A stretch of DNA of 64,000 nucleotides from Porphyrobacter sp. HT-58-2. Lineage in GTDB: Bacteria; Pseudomonadota; Alphaproteobacteria; Sphingomonadales; Sphingomonadaceae. The notes beneath the pieces are model-generated. The model searched no databases and was not told the origin of the DNA. It saw nothing but the letters and a program-made list of their open reading frames with translations. Below, one piece after another: positions 17,248 to 27,716 of this stretch. Both the position numbers and the translations under genes were made by a program. How positions within the stretch are numbered: position 1 is the first letter of the stretch; each line of letters starts with the position of its first letter. The stretch lies in assembly GCF_002952215.1 (NCBI RefSeq), contig NZ_CP022600.1, positions 1,612,001 through 1,676,000 on the forward strand, written 5' to 3'.

Positions 17248-18744
17248 TCAGGCCAACGCAAAACGCCGTGCATGGAAGGCCGCATCCTTGCGCAGCTGAT
17301 CATGCTCAACCCACACAGAGTGCGTTCCCGAACAGATCTTGTGCGGCAGGGCAAGGCGGCAGATCGGGCCTTTGGTAACGTCCGATGCATCGAGGATCGC
17401 GCATTGCGAGGTACCGGTGTTTTCGTCGATCAGGAAAGTGATGAGATAGCCCGAATCCTCAGCCGAACCGCCCTTGCGCGGGATCATCGGGCTTTCGCTG
17501 GCATAGACCCCTTCGGGCAGGCGGTAGACCTGTTCCTCACCGGTCTGCGTGTCGTGGCGAACATAACCGTTGAACAGGAACCAGCCGGGCCGGGTGGTGG
17601 TGGACCAGACATAACGGCTCTTGCGCATCGCGAAGGCCGGATTGATCATCCCGAATTCGACGATCCGCTCGCTCAGGCGTTCCTCGCGGGTTTCGCCGGT
17701 TTTCAGGTTGAAGCGCCAGCGGTGCAGGCGGCTCTGGAAAGAGTGTTCGTCGACATAGGCCATCATGTGGCTGTAGCGGCCCATTTCTTCCAGCGGATCG
17801 GGCATGGGCTTGGCCTGATGATAGCCTTCGAGGATCACCTCGTCGCCTTCTTCCCATGCATTGGTCCAGTGCAGGACATAGGTGGGCGCGGCTTCGAACC
17901 AGCGGATATCCTCCGGCTGGCCGCGACGAGGAATCAGGGCAAAGCGGGTGGGGACGCCTTCGTGCAACCGCGCGGCGTGGATGTTCCGGTCAAGCAGCTC
18001 CTCGTCCCAGAACAGCGGCATGTCGTTGAGGATCGACCAGTTCTTGGTGATCGCCATATCATGCGGCAGGCGCGGCCCCGGCAGCGGGACGGGAACATAA
18101 TGCACCAGCACGCCGGTGCGATCGACCACGCCGTAATGCATGAAGGGCGGATGCTTTGAATAGTTGAAGAACATCAGCTCACCGGTCGCCTCGTCGACCT
18201 TGGGGTGGGCCGAGATGCCGTCCAATGGCACCCACGGTGCCTTGCCGCGACTGGCGAGCGTGACCGGATCCAGCATCCACGCCTCGCCGCACTGGTAGAG
18301 CGTGGCATAGGCCGTGCCAGCATGGACGATGATGTCGGTGGAGCCGGTATCCTTCAGCCCGCCATGCGCGCCAAAGCCGGGGCGCTTCGAGGTTCCCCAC
18401 GGATCCATCAGCCCGCCCCATAGCGATTGCCCCGCGATCTGCTCCGCCTCGAAGCAATGGGTGCGCACGAAGCGGTTGCGATAGCTTGCCTTGCCGCCGC
18501 TGATATTGACCTGATGGATCATCGAATCGCCATCAAACGGATGGTGGCGGCCGAGCGGCTGATGCACCTGGTTTTCGGTGTTGCGCAGATAGATGCCATC
18601 GATGTCCGCGGGGATCGCGCCTTCGATCACCGGCAGCTGCGCGACGTCGACTTCCTCATGCAGCGGAGTCCAGGGCCCGGTCAGATAGGGGTGGTTCGAC
18701 GGTTCCAGCGTGGTCTTGACCGGTGGATGGCGCGTGATCTGCAT
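17248..18744 (-). CDS. Carotenoid cleavage oxygenase family protein
   Basis: The 498-residue protein belongs to the RPE65/carotenoid and lignostilbene dioxygenase family, seven-bladed propellers with an iron held by four histidines. The histidines are visible in AHPKVD, PHDMA, VLHWTNA and CSGTHSVW, in the expected order. Such enzymes cleave conjugated double bonds of apocarotenoids or stilbenes; the substrate cannot be told. The start at 18744 follows GAGG at proper spacing; an upstream in-frame start at 18759 has no such site. It is divergent from the stress-protein gene across 150 bases that include an FNR box. Confidence 0.92.
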   Translation of the reverse strand: MQITRHPPVKTTLEPSNHPYLTGPWTPLHEEVDVAQLPVIEGAIPADIDGIYLRNTENQVHQPLGRHHPFDGDSMIHQVNISGGKASYRNRFVRTHCFEAEQIAGQSLWGGLMDPWGTSKRPGFGAHGGLKDTGSTDIIVHAGTAYATLYQCGEAWMLDPVTLASRGKAPWVPLDGISAHPKVDEATGELMFFNYSKHPPFMHYGVVDRTGVLVHYVPVPLPGPRLPHDMAITKNWSILNDMPLFWDEELLDRNIHAARLHEGVPTRFALIPRRGQPEDIRWFEAAPTYVLHWTNAWEEGDEVILEGYHQAKPMPDPLEEMGRYSHMMAYVDEHSFQSRLHRWRFNLKTGETREERLSERIVEFGMINPAFAMRKSRYVWSTTTRPGWFLFNGYVRHDTQTGEEQVYRLPEGVYASESPMIPRKGGSAEDSGYLITFLIDENTGTSQCAILDASDVTKGPICRLALPHKICSGTHSVWVEHDQLRKDAAFHARRFALA

Positions 18745-18828
18745 GATGTCCTCTCCCAAGTGCCAAGACTAGCAATGGGCGGGAGGCTTGCAAGCTGGTA
18801 TGAAGCGCAAGGGCGCCTCGCTGGAAAT

Positions 18829-18869
18829 TTGATCCCGATCAAGGCAGCTCCGCCCAACGGGTCGATAAT
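18829..18869 (+). promoter_or_regulatory. FNR box with class II promoter before the universal stress protein gene
   Basis: TTGATCCCGATCAA at 18829-18842 is a perfect FNR/ANR consensus (TTGAT-N4-ATCAA). GATAAT at 18864-18869 is a good -10 element, placing the start near 18876, about 41 bases from the box centre. That is the spacing of FNR-activated class II promoters. An FNR-type regulator is encoded at 59958-60647. Confidence 0.8.
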
Positions 18870-18894
18870 GGGTTCCATCAATGGGAGACACGCC

Positions 18895-19710
18895 ATGAAA
18901 TCGATTCTGCTGCACATCGACCACGACAGCGCGATGAAAGCCCGTTTGCAGGTCGCGCTCGATATTGCGCGGGCCACCAATGGCCACATCACCTGCTTGC
19001 AGGCGGTCAGTTATGAAGTCTTCGCGCCGGGGGATTTCTATGGTTCGGCGATTGCTGCGGCGATGCCGGTGATCAAGGAGAACGCCGAGAAACTGCGCAG
19101 CCAGATCGAAAGCGAACTCGATCACGAAGGCGTGCCATGGGACTGGCGGTTCGTATACGGGATTGCCCCGCATCGCTTGCTTGAAGCATCGCCGCTTGCC
19201 GATCTGGTGATCGTCGGCCCGGCCGAAGCGGGCGAAAGTGGGCGGGGGCCATCGGCGCTGGTGGGTGATCTGGTGCTCAAGGCGCCAGTGCCGGTGCTGG
19301 TGGTACCGGGCGAGACGGCGAGCCTTGATGTCAGCGCGCCGATGATGGTCGCGTGGAACGGTTCTGCCGAAGCGGCCCATGCACTGCGCGCGGCGGTGCC
19401 GCTGCTGGCCTGTTCGTGCAAGGTGACGCTGGTGAGCATTGCCGAGGAAAGCGACAAGCCGCGCTATGATTTCCCCGCCACCGACGGAGCGCGCTATCTC
19501 AGCCGTCACGGGATCGATTGCGAGATGGTCGAGATTCCGCGTGGTGAAGCAAAGATCGCGGATACGCTGTTTTCGGCGGCGCAGTTGCGCGAATGTTCGC
19601 TGATGGTGATGGGCGCCTATGGCCATTCGCGCCTTGCGGAGATGCTGCTCGGCGGGGTCACGCGCCGGATGCTGAGCGATCCGCAGATGCCGATTCTGCT
19701 CGCGCATTAA
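18895..19710 (+). CDS. Tandem-domain universal stress protein
   Basis: The 271-residue protein carries two UspA-like domains. The first (residues 1-140) begins KSILLHIDHD. The second (about 150-271) holds the nucleotide-binding GxxGxxxxxxxGSVS-like segment as MGAYGHSRLAEMLLGGVTRRML. Two-domain Usps of this kind are often induced by low oxygen or stasis. The start at 18895 follows GGGAG. The perfect FNR box and -10 upstream support oxygen-responsive control. A terminator-like palindrome follows 15 bases after the stop. Confidence 0.92.
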   Translation: MKSILLHIDHDSAMKARLQVALDIARATNGHITCLQAVSYEVFAPGDFYGSAIAAAMPVIKENAEKLRSQIESELDHEGVPWDWRFVYGIAPHRLLEASPLADLVIVGPAEAGESGRGPSALVGDLVLKAPVPVLVVPGETASLDVSAPMMVAWNGSAEAAHALRAAVPLLACSCKVTLVSIAEESDKPRYDFPATDGARYLSRHGIDCEMVEIPRGEAKIADTLFSAAQLRECSLMVMGAYGHSRLAEMLLGGVTRRMLSDPQMPILLAH

Positions 19711-19725
19711 GCCTTGGTTTGGACG

Positions 19726-19748
19726 ACCTTACGTAACGTAAGGTTTTA
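19726..19748 (+). terminator. Perfect palindrome followed by T run
   Basis: ACCTTACGT (19726-19734), one A, then ACGTAAGGT (19736-19744) form a perfect palindrome followed by TTTT. As RNA it makes an 8-base-pair stem with a TAA loop, a short intrinsic terminator for the stress-protein gene. It could instead be an operator for the secreted-protein gene that follows. Confidence 0.6.
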
Positions 19749-19818
19749 ATGTGGCTTGCAAAAATGGGCCAATCTCGCCATCCCTCCTTCCGATTGGAAA
19801 ACCATTTGGGGGGAATGA

Positions 19819-20676
19819 ATGATGCTTCGATTTGGCTTGGCAGGCGTTATGGCGGCGGCGGTTCTGAGCCTTGCGGCGGCGACACCCGCGTAGGCGCAGG
19901 GTTCCATGAATACCATCAAGAAGCCGTCATCCAATTCAGGCTGCCCGACGGGCTGGCGCGATCGTCCGAAGGACGTCAGCATGACCAAGGCGGGCTATGA
20001 CACCTGCTATCCCGACAAAGGTGCCAAGAAGGCTTATGTCAGAAAGACCCAGAGCGAGGCCTGCGCGCCCGGTTACATCGGGAGCGGAGCCTATTACTGC
20101 GTTGAGGGCAGCGTTACCTACACGGCCTCCACCGCAGGCGCGCTGATCAAGGCCAATCCGCTGGATCGTTGCCCGGTTGGCTATTTCACTGTCCCCAGCG
20201 ATGGCAATGCCTGCACCTCCACTGCGGCCAATCCGCCCAAGGTGCGGCGCAAGGGCGATGGTGAATGCGGTCCGGACGAGATTGACGACTGGGGCCTGTA
20301 TTGCGTCTCGGATTATGGCCAGTTGACCCGCAAGGACGCGGCCAAGGGCTATCCCGATTACAACGCGATCTATCAGAACTCCTACCGCCTGACTGGCAAG
20401 CAGCAAGGCGCACGCCAGGCCGATCTGCCCGAGGGCAAGGAATATACGCCCGCCTATTTCACAATCTTCGGCCGGGTTGATCGCGATGGCAATCCCATCC
20501 CCGGCAGCGGCGCTCAGGCCGCAACGAGCGTGGTGGGCGCGGCGGCCAACCCTGCCTCGGCAGCCGAGGCAGCGGTCAAGCAATGCGTTCCCAAGCCCAA
20601 GAAGAAGAAGGGCCTCGGCGGGCTGCTCAAGGAAGCGGCATCCGAATTGGGCGTGCCGACCGGCGAAGGCTGCTAG
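19819..20676 (+). pseudogene. Cys-rich secreted protein with an amber codon at the signal-peptide junction
   Basis: From ATG at 19819 (a second at 19822) the frame encodes a clear signal peptide (MMLRFGLAGVMAAAVLSLAA then TPA). A TAG at 19891-19893 follows, and the same frame resumes as AQGSMNTIKKPSS and runs open to 20676. The distal part has about a dozen cysteines (CPTGW, CAPGYIGSGAYYC, CPVGYF, CVPKPKKKK) and a glycine/lysine tail. The family is not recognised. Without readthrough only an unexported product from the ATG at 19906 could be made. This is a nonsense mutation, a suppressed stop or a sequence error. Confidence 0.8.
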
Positions 20677-20707
20677 GCTTGGTGCAAGAAGGGGGTGATG
20701 AGGGCCG

Positions 20708-21627
20708 CTATTTGCGCCGCCGCATCATCCCTTCCTGCGCGACGCTGGCGACCAGCTCGCCCGCCTGATTGAAGATCCGCCCGCGATTGAAGCCGCGCCC
20801 GCCGCCGCTCCACGGCGCATCGGTGGCGTAGAGCAGCCATTCATCCGCGCGTGCATCCCTGTGAAACCACAGCGCGTGGTCGAGGCTCGCGCCGACCAGT
20901 TCGTTGCGCATCCAGCTCAGGCCGTGCGGCAGCGCGCTGGTGCCGAGCAGGGTGTAGTCGCTGGCATAGGTGATGATCGCGCGGTGAAGTTCGGGCGTAT
21001 CGGCCTCGCCAGTGATCGGCGCCACCACCCGGAACCAGGTATGCGCGCGCGCGGCGGCTGCGGATCGCGGCTCATCCAGTGCAACCGGTCAATGGTGCGC
21101 ATCTCGATCGGGCGCGGACGGAGCATCAGGCGGCGCTGCTGTTCGCTGAGGCGTTCGCCCCATTGTTCGGCCAGCTCGCGGCGCACCTCCATGTCGGGAC
21201 GCAGATCCTCCGGCCCGGCCACAAGCGGCATGGGCGAATCGATATGTTCAAGGCCTTCTTCCGGCAGCTGGAAACTGGCTGTGAGGTTGAGGATCGGCAC
21301 CGGCGTCCCGTCCTCGCCTTCCTGCGAGGCGACCACCCGGCGGTTGGCGAAGCTGCGTCCGTCGAAGTCGCGTTCGATCCGATATTCGATGGGAGAACCC
21401 TCGCGCCCCCCGCGCAGGAAATAGGCGTGGAGCGAATGGGCGCACTTGCCATCGGTCACGCTCGCCTGCGCCGCCTGCAAGGCCTGCGCCAGCACCTGCC
21501 CGCCGAACACGCGCCCGATCCCGTCGGCTTGCGGCGGCCCGGCATAGACATCGGCGGCGCGCTTTTCGACTGTCAGCAGGCGTACAAGGCCTGCGACCAA
21601 CTGTTCGGGACTAGGTGTGTCGCTCAT
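20708..21627 (-). pseudogene. tesB: Acyl-CoA thioesterase II (TesB) with a frameshift
   Basis: The first part (from ATG 21627) reads as a TesB double hotdog protein (ADGIGRVFGGQVLAQAL; HSLHAYFLRGG; DGRSFANRRVVASQ). The frame is lost at a GCGCGCGCGCG run (21043-21053). After it, the other frame supplies the C-terminal half: AHTWFRVVAPITGEADTPE, ITYASDYTLLG, SLDHALWFHRD. Removing two bases from the run restores a 305-residue protein of normal TesB length. TesB cleaves medium and long acyl-CoA. A real slippage mutation and an assembly error look the same here. Confidence 0.85.
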
Positions 21628-21649
21628 GGCACGCGGCCATGCGGCGCTG

Positions 21650-22528
21650 TCAGTTTCCGGTCAACCCCAGCTTGCGCATGATGCGGAAGGCATAGGCCTT
21701 GGCATAGTTCTGCTGCGGGAAGCGACAGGGCGCGACGGGCCGGAAGCCTTTCTCGCGCAGGATCGCGTTCATGATCCGCGCATCGCTTTCGCGATAGCTC
21801 CATTCCGAACGCCAGGTGATCGAGAGCGAGACCGACGGGGCGGGGCCGTTCTTCACGAAATGCGGCGCCATCACGGGGACGAACAGTGCCTCTCCGGGGG
21901 AGAGGGGAAATTCGGTGCCGTGGACGAGAAAGCTGTCGTCCCACTTCAATTCGCGCGGGCCGCCCGAATGGTAGGTCTCATGCGCCTCGTCCGGCACAAA
22001 GCGCGTGTCGCCTGCCGGGAACTGGGTCATGACCTTGGAGCCTCTGATCTGGAGCAGGATATTGTGTTCCGGATCAAAGTGATAGGGCGTGACCGAATTG
22101 GGCGAGGAGACGAAGATGAACCCCTGCGGCGTCAGCATCGCGCCGGTCGCGGCTTCGATTTCCGGGCGGATTTCCTCCAGCAGGCCCAGCAGCAGGTCTT
22201 CGTAGGCTGGCACCTGTTCGATGTTCTTGAGCACCGCCCAGCTTTCCGCCTCGGCGACTTTGCGGATCGTCTCGGCGATGGTCATGCCGTTGGAGCCGGG
22301 CTTGCCGTCCACCCCGATCGGCAGATCGCCACGGTTGTATTCGACGCTGGTGATGGGAAGCTTTTCGGCGAGGGCAGCCAGAGCCTCGATCTCAAGCAGC
22401 GGGTGGCTGGTGAGGCTGTGTGTCAGGATGTGGGGCTGTTCGGGGTAATGCGCGGCAAAGCGGCTTCGGGCAGCAGCGTCAAAGACGGTTGCAGGCAGGG
22501 CGTCGGTGAAGCGGGCAGGGGCGTTCAT
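21650..22528 (-). CDS. Cupin-like (JmjC-type) domain protein
   Basis: This 292-residue protein resembles the cupin-8/JmjC-like family of 2-oxoglutarate/Fe(II) hydroxylases. The probable iron ligands are YHFDPEHN (HxD, about residue 180) and the later His in MAPHFVKNG, with a Lys or Arg for 2-oxoglutarate in between. Family members hydroxylate proteins or peptides; no target is known here. Its ATG overlaps the stop of the upstream acetyltransferase gene (ATGA), implying coupled translation and a shared pathway. It lies 22 bases upstream of the damaged tesB. Confidence 0.75.
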   Translation of the reverse strand: MNAPARFTDALPATVFDAAARSRFAAHYPEQPHILTHSLTSHPLLEIEALAALAEKLPITSVEYNRGDLPIGVDGKPGSNGMTIAETIRKVAEAESWAVLKNIEQVPAYEDLLLGLLEEIRPEIEAATGAMLTPQGFIFVSSPNSVTPYHFDPEHNILLQIRGSKVMTQFPAGDTRFVPDEAHETYHSGGPRELKWDDSFLVHGTEFPLSPGEALFVPVMAPHFVKNGPAPSVSLSITWRSEWSYRESDARIMNAILREKGFRPVAPCRFPQQNYAKAYAFRIMRKLGLTGN

Positions 22529-23700
22529 GCGGTTGTCTCTTGGGATTTGCGGGGGCGAGTCTCATAGGCCATCAGCAGGCGGAAGGCGGCGCGCCTGGGC
22601 CATCCGCCGATGGCAATGTTGCGGCTGACCATGCGGCGCCCGTCGCGCCACAGGCGTTCGATCATCGGGTGGCCCTCGACCGCGCAGCTATCGGCCCATT
22701 GCACATCGGGCCGTTCCAGCAGCGCGAGGTTTTCGAGCTGCAGCAGCATCCCCGGAGAGAAGCGGGCGTAATCCTCGTCGAAGGCGGTCTTGAAGCTGTA
22801 GGCGCCCGGCGGCGTGATGAAATTGACCAGCATGGCGATGGCGCGGCCATCAAGCCGCAGGGCCAATCGTTCGAGCCGACCGGCCTCCGGCGCGCCCGCC
22901 AGCGTTTGTTCGAACAAGGCGCGTGTTTCCGGTGCGCTGGCAAGCGCGGAGCGGGCTTTGCCCTTCCACCCTGCCGCTTCGAGCGCGAGGAATTCAGCCG
23001 TCCAATCAGCAAGGCCAACGGTTCCCTCGAGCCTCTCGAAGGTGAGCGTGCCTGCCTCTGTCAGCCGGTTGTGCTGGCGGCGCAGTTCCTTGCGCTTCTT
23101 CGCGCTCATTGCCGCTTCGAGATAGGTGACCGCAGTGCTGCTGCCCGTCAGGAAGGCGCGGTTTTCCTCGGCGACGGTGTAATGGGCGCGGCGGCGCGCC
23201 GCGAGCACCTGTTCGAGCGCTGCATTGACCGGGCCATCAGCCGGAATCAGCGGCAGGTGCCAGAACAGCGCGCGGCGCGGGCGGCGATCGAAATGGGCGA
23301 GCAGGTCGCGCCAGAACGCCTGTTCATGTCCGGCAGAGACCAGCGGCACGCCGCAAAAGGCATTGGCATGGAGCCAGCCTTTCGCATGGGTGATGATGTG
23401 GCTGTAATAGTCGGCGCTGCGCACCACCGGCAGCAACCCGGCCAGCCGCCCTTCGTGGAACCACGCCTTGACCAGCACCCGTTCGGCCGCGCCCCATTGG
23501 TCGAGCGAGGGGATCAGGAACCACGGTTCGAAGAAGGGATTGGGTTCGGCGGCGTTGCGCACAAGCCGACCCCATGCAGCCAGAAAGGCTGGCTGACGCA
23601 GGTCGTCAACGGTCAGGAACCGCAGCTCGCCATGAGGCAGAGCCGTGGGGGGATAGCCCTTGGTACCAGTGCGAAAACTGTCCGCACGCGCCATGTCCAT
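22525..23700 (-). CDS. GNAT acetyltransferase-like protein, CelD/BcsL type
   Basis: The 391-residue protein has the two-lobed GNAT layout of the CelD/BcsL group (Acetyltransf_6). The N-terminal lobe contains WFHEGRLAGLLPVV. The second lobe includes AAMSAKKRKELRRQHNRL, LALEAAGWKGK and LALRLDGRAIAMLVNF. Related proteins acylate polysaccharide precursors or peptides. The start is ATG at 23700; another ATG at 23694 is equally possible, and neither has a strong Shine-Dalgarno sequence. It overlaps the cupin-like gene by 4 bases. Confidence 0.8.
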   Translation of the reverse strand: MDMARADSFRTGTKGYPPTALPHGELRFLTVDDLRQPAFLAAWGRLVRNAAEPNPFFEPWFLIPSLDQWGAAERVLVKAWFHEGRLAGLLPVVRSADYYSHIITHAKGWLHANAFCGVPLVSAGHEQAFWRDLLAHFDRRPRRALFWHLPLIPADGPVNAALEQVLAARRRAHYTVAEENRAFLTGSSTAVTYLEAAMSAKKRKELRRQHNRLTEAGTLTFERLEGTVGLADWTAEFLALEAAGWKGKARSALASAPETRALFEQTLAGAPEAGRLERLALRLDGRAIAMLVNFITPPGAYSFKTAFDEDYARFSPGMLLQLENLALLERPDVQWADSCAVEGHPMIERLWRDGRRMVSRNIAIGGWPRRAAFRLLMAYETRPRKSQETTA

Positions 23701-23820
23701 CGCGGTCTATCCCGTTCAGGCGCAGCCCTCCGCACCTTCCGGTATCTGCAATACTGCATGGTTTTTAAGAAATCCTCAGCGCCAGAGGCTCGTGTCCGGT
23801 TTGGGGACAGCGGTTCGGGC

Positions 23821-23857
23821 AAAGATAAACCCCGCCGGAATTGCTCCCGGCGGGGTT
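23821..23857 (-). terminator. Rho-independent terminator after hppA
   Basis: An 11-base perfect stem (23828-23838 with 23847-23857, AACCCCGCCGG type) and an 8-base loop are followed on the minus strand by TTTATCTTT. It lies 27 bases beyond the hppA stop. Confidence 0.9.
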
Positions 23858-23884
23858 GAGGATTGTCACCACAGAGTTGAAACG

Positions 23885-26050
<2,166 letters not shown>

Positions 26051-26236
26051 GAGCAATCCCCTCTCGTTATTTTATGATCTTCCGTGAAGAAGACATGCGC
26101 CTCGTTTGATCCCGCGGGCGCAGGGCGACAAGTCATAGGGGTTCACAAGGGGCTGGCAAGCCTTTCGCAGAGTGCCAACCCGGGTTTTGCGCCGCTTTCA
26201 ACGTTTTTGTCAGGGGCAGTCCGGACGCAATAGGTG

Positions 26237-27094
26237 TCAGCCGTGGCGATAGCCGAGGCTTGCCGGATCGCTCAGGGCGTCCTCGCCCAGCAGCAGCGGC
26301 GCGCCGCCGCACGCGGTTACAGTGCCGATGCGGTGCGCTGCCACAGACACCGGCGCAGATGGCGGGGCGGTGAACAGCAGCTCGTAATCATCGCCCCAGC
26401 GGATGCAGCTGTCGCGGCGGGCCGGATCGGCAACCGGGATGGCTTCCCGGTCAAGCGCGATGGTGACCTTGCTGGCATTCGCCATACGCCAGCCATCGAG
26501 CAGCAAACCGTCGGAAACATCCATCATTGCAGTCACATAAGGGGCAAGTATTCGCCCCTCGGAAAGGCGCGGCATGGGGCGATTGAAGGCTGCAAGGTGA
26601 TCGGGATCACCCTCGAAGCCGAGCATCGACCGTCCGACCGGGCCGGTGAGGTAAACGTGATCGCCCGGCCTCGCGCCGCTCCGTGCCGGAACCGGCACAT
26701 GGGTCGCCCGTCCGATCGCCGTCAGGCCGAGGGCGCGCGGGCCTGCCCCGGCAATGGTGTCCCCGCCCAGCAGCGGCACATCGAATGCCTCCAGCGCCTC
26801 ATGCAAGCCTTTGATAAACCGATCATCATCACGGCCGAGCATATGGCCGATCAGCACGCCGACCGGCTCTGCTCCCTTGGCGGCCAGATCGGAAAGGTTG
26901 GTCGCCACCAGCTTCCACGCCACATCGGCCATGTCGGCATCCCCGCGGAAATGCGTGCCTTCAGCCATCATGTCGTGGGTGATGACGAGCGTCTCGCCGC
27001 CGACCGACAGAACCGCGCAATCATCCGCCAGATCGCGCGCGCCGGGGTGGAGCGGCAGGCCGCCCAGCGCCTTGATGAAGTCAGCCTCGTTCAT
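26237..27094 (-). CDS. thiL: Thiamine-monophosphate kinase
   Basis: ThiL phosphorylates thiamine monophosphate to the active cofactor. The 285-residue protein has the family motifs DDCAVLSVGGETLVITHD near the N-terminus, KLVATNLSDLAAKGAEP, LLGGDTIAG and MMDVSDGLLLDG, which form the ATP and magnesium sites. It starts at the ATG at 27094; an upstream TTG (27103) is less likely. It sits 154 bases downstream of nusB, and the gap holds a parS site rather than a thiamine riboswitch. Confidence 0.95.
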   Translation of the reverse strand: MNEADFIKALGGLPLHPGARDLADDCAVLSVGGETLVITHDMMAEGTHFRGDADMADVAWKLVATNLSDLAAKGAEPVGVLIGHMLGRDDDRFIKGLHEALEAFDVPLLGGDTIAGAGPRALGLTAIGRATHVPVPARSGARPGDHVYLTGPVGRSMLGFEGDPDHLAAFNRPMPRLSEGRILAPYVTAMMDVSDGLLLDGWRMANASKVTIALDREAIPVADPARRDSCIRWGDDYELLFTAPPSAPVSVAAHRIGTVTACGGAPLLLGEDALSDPASLGYRHG

Positions 27095-27140
27095 GACCGC
27101 CAATGCCTAGCCAATCGCCCCCGGCTTGTCGAAACCTCGA

Positions 27141-27156
27141 TGTTCCACGTGAAACA
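27141..27156. promoter_or_regulatory. parS centromere site (ParB-binding)
   Basis: TGTTCCACGTGAAACA differs at one position from the widely conserved bacterial parS consensus TGTTTCACGTGAAACA. It lies in the gap between nusB and thiL, as expected for a chromosome-segregation site. parS sites cluster near the replication origin, which suggests this region is origin-proximal. parA and parB are not in the window. Confidence 0.87.
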
Positions 27157-27248
27157 GGGATGGCAAGGCCCTCTCTGGAGGGGGACGAAGCGGGGCGAGA
27201 GGGAGTCTGGAGAGGGGCAAGCGCGATCAAGCCCCGGTTAAGACCGTG

Positions 27249-27716
27249 TCAGCCGCGCGCTTCTTTCGCCACCGCATCCAGAATGCCGTTGACGAACTTG
27301 GCCTGCCCATCGTCAAAGAACGCCTTGGCGACCTCGACATATTCGTTGATCGCCACCGGCGCAGGCACGTCGGCACGGGCCAGCAGTTCGTAGGTTCCGG
27401 CGCGCAGCACTTGCAGCATCGCCTTGTCGAGCCGCGCAAGGCTCCAGCCGCTCGCCAGCTTGCTCGCCACCACTGCATCGATCTCGTCGCGGCGCGCGTC
27501 TACCCCGCGCACGACATCATCGAAGAACGGCACTTCGGCCTCGGCATATTCGGCCTCGTCGAAGGCGTCCTCGTCGATGGTGCGGCCCAGCCGGTGCTGG
27601 TGGAATTCGTCGAGCAGCCGGGCAAGCGCGGTGCCTTCCATGTGCTGCTGGTAAAGCGCCTGAACGGCGGCGAGACGCGCAGCCGAGCGGGCCTTGGATC
27701 GGGCAGGGGTGTTCAT
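27249..27716 (-). CDS. nusB: Transcription antitermination protein NusB
   Basis: NusB binds boxA RNA together with ribosomal protein S10 in antitermination of rRNA operons. The 155-residue protein has the usual helical pattern: AARLAAVQALYQQHM at the N-terminus, ASGWSLARLDKAMLQVLRAGTYEL, and the C-terminal NEYVEVAKAFFDDGQAKFVNGILD. Its ATG overlaps the hisD stop (ATGA). The order hisG-hisD-nusB suggests one transcript. Confidence 0.97.
   Translation of the reverse strand: MNTPARSKARSAARLAAVQALYQQHMEGTALARLLDEFHQHRLGRTIDEDAFDEAEYAEAEVPFFDDVVRGVDARRDEIDAVVASKLASGWSLARLDKAMLQVLRAGTYELLARADVPAPVAINEYVEVAKAFFDDGQAKFVNGILDAVAKEARG

Noticed and set aside
19749..20000. An 83-residue frame over the secreted-protein start
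   Set aside because: It is a shifted frame over the signal peptide of the interrupted gene and has no motif.
27095..27248. Thiamine riboswitch before thiL
   Set aside because: No conserved TPP-box sequence is seen. The gap holds parS and Gly-rich purine tracts.
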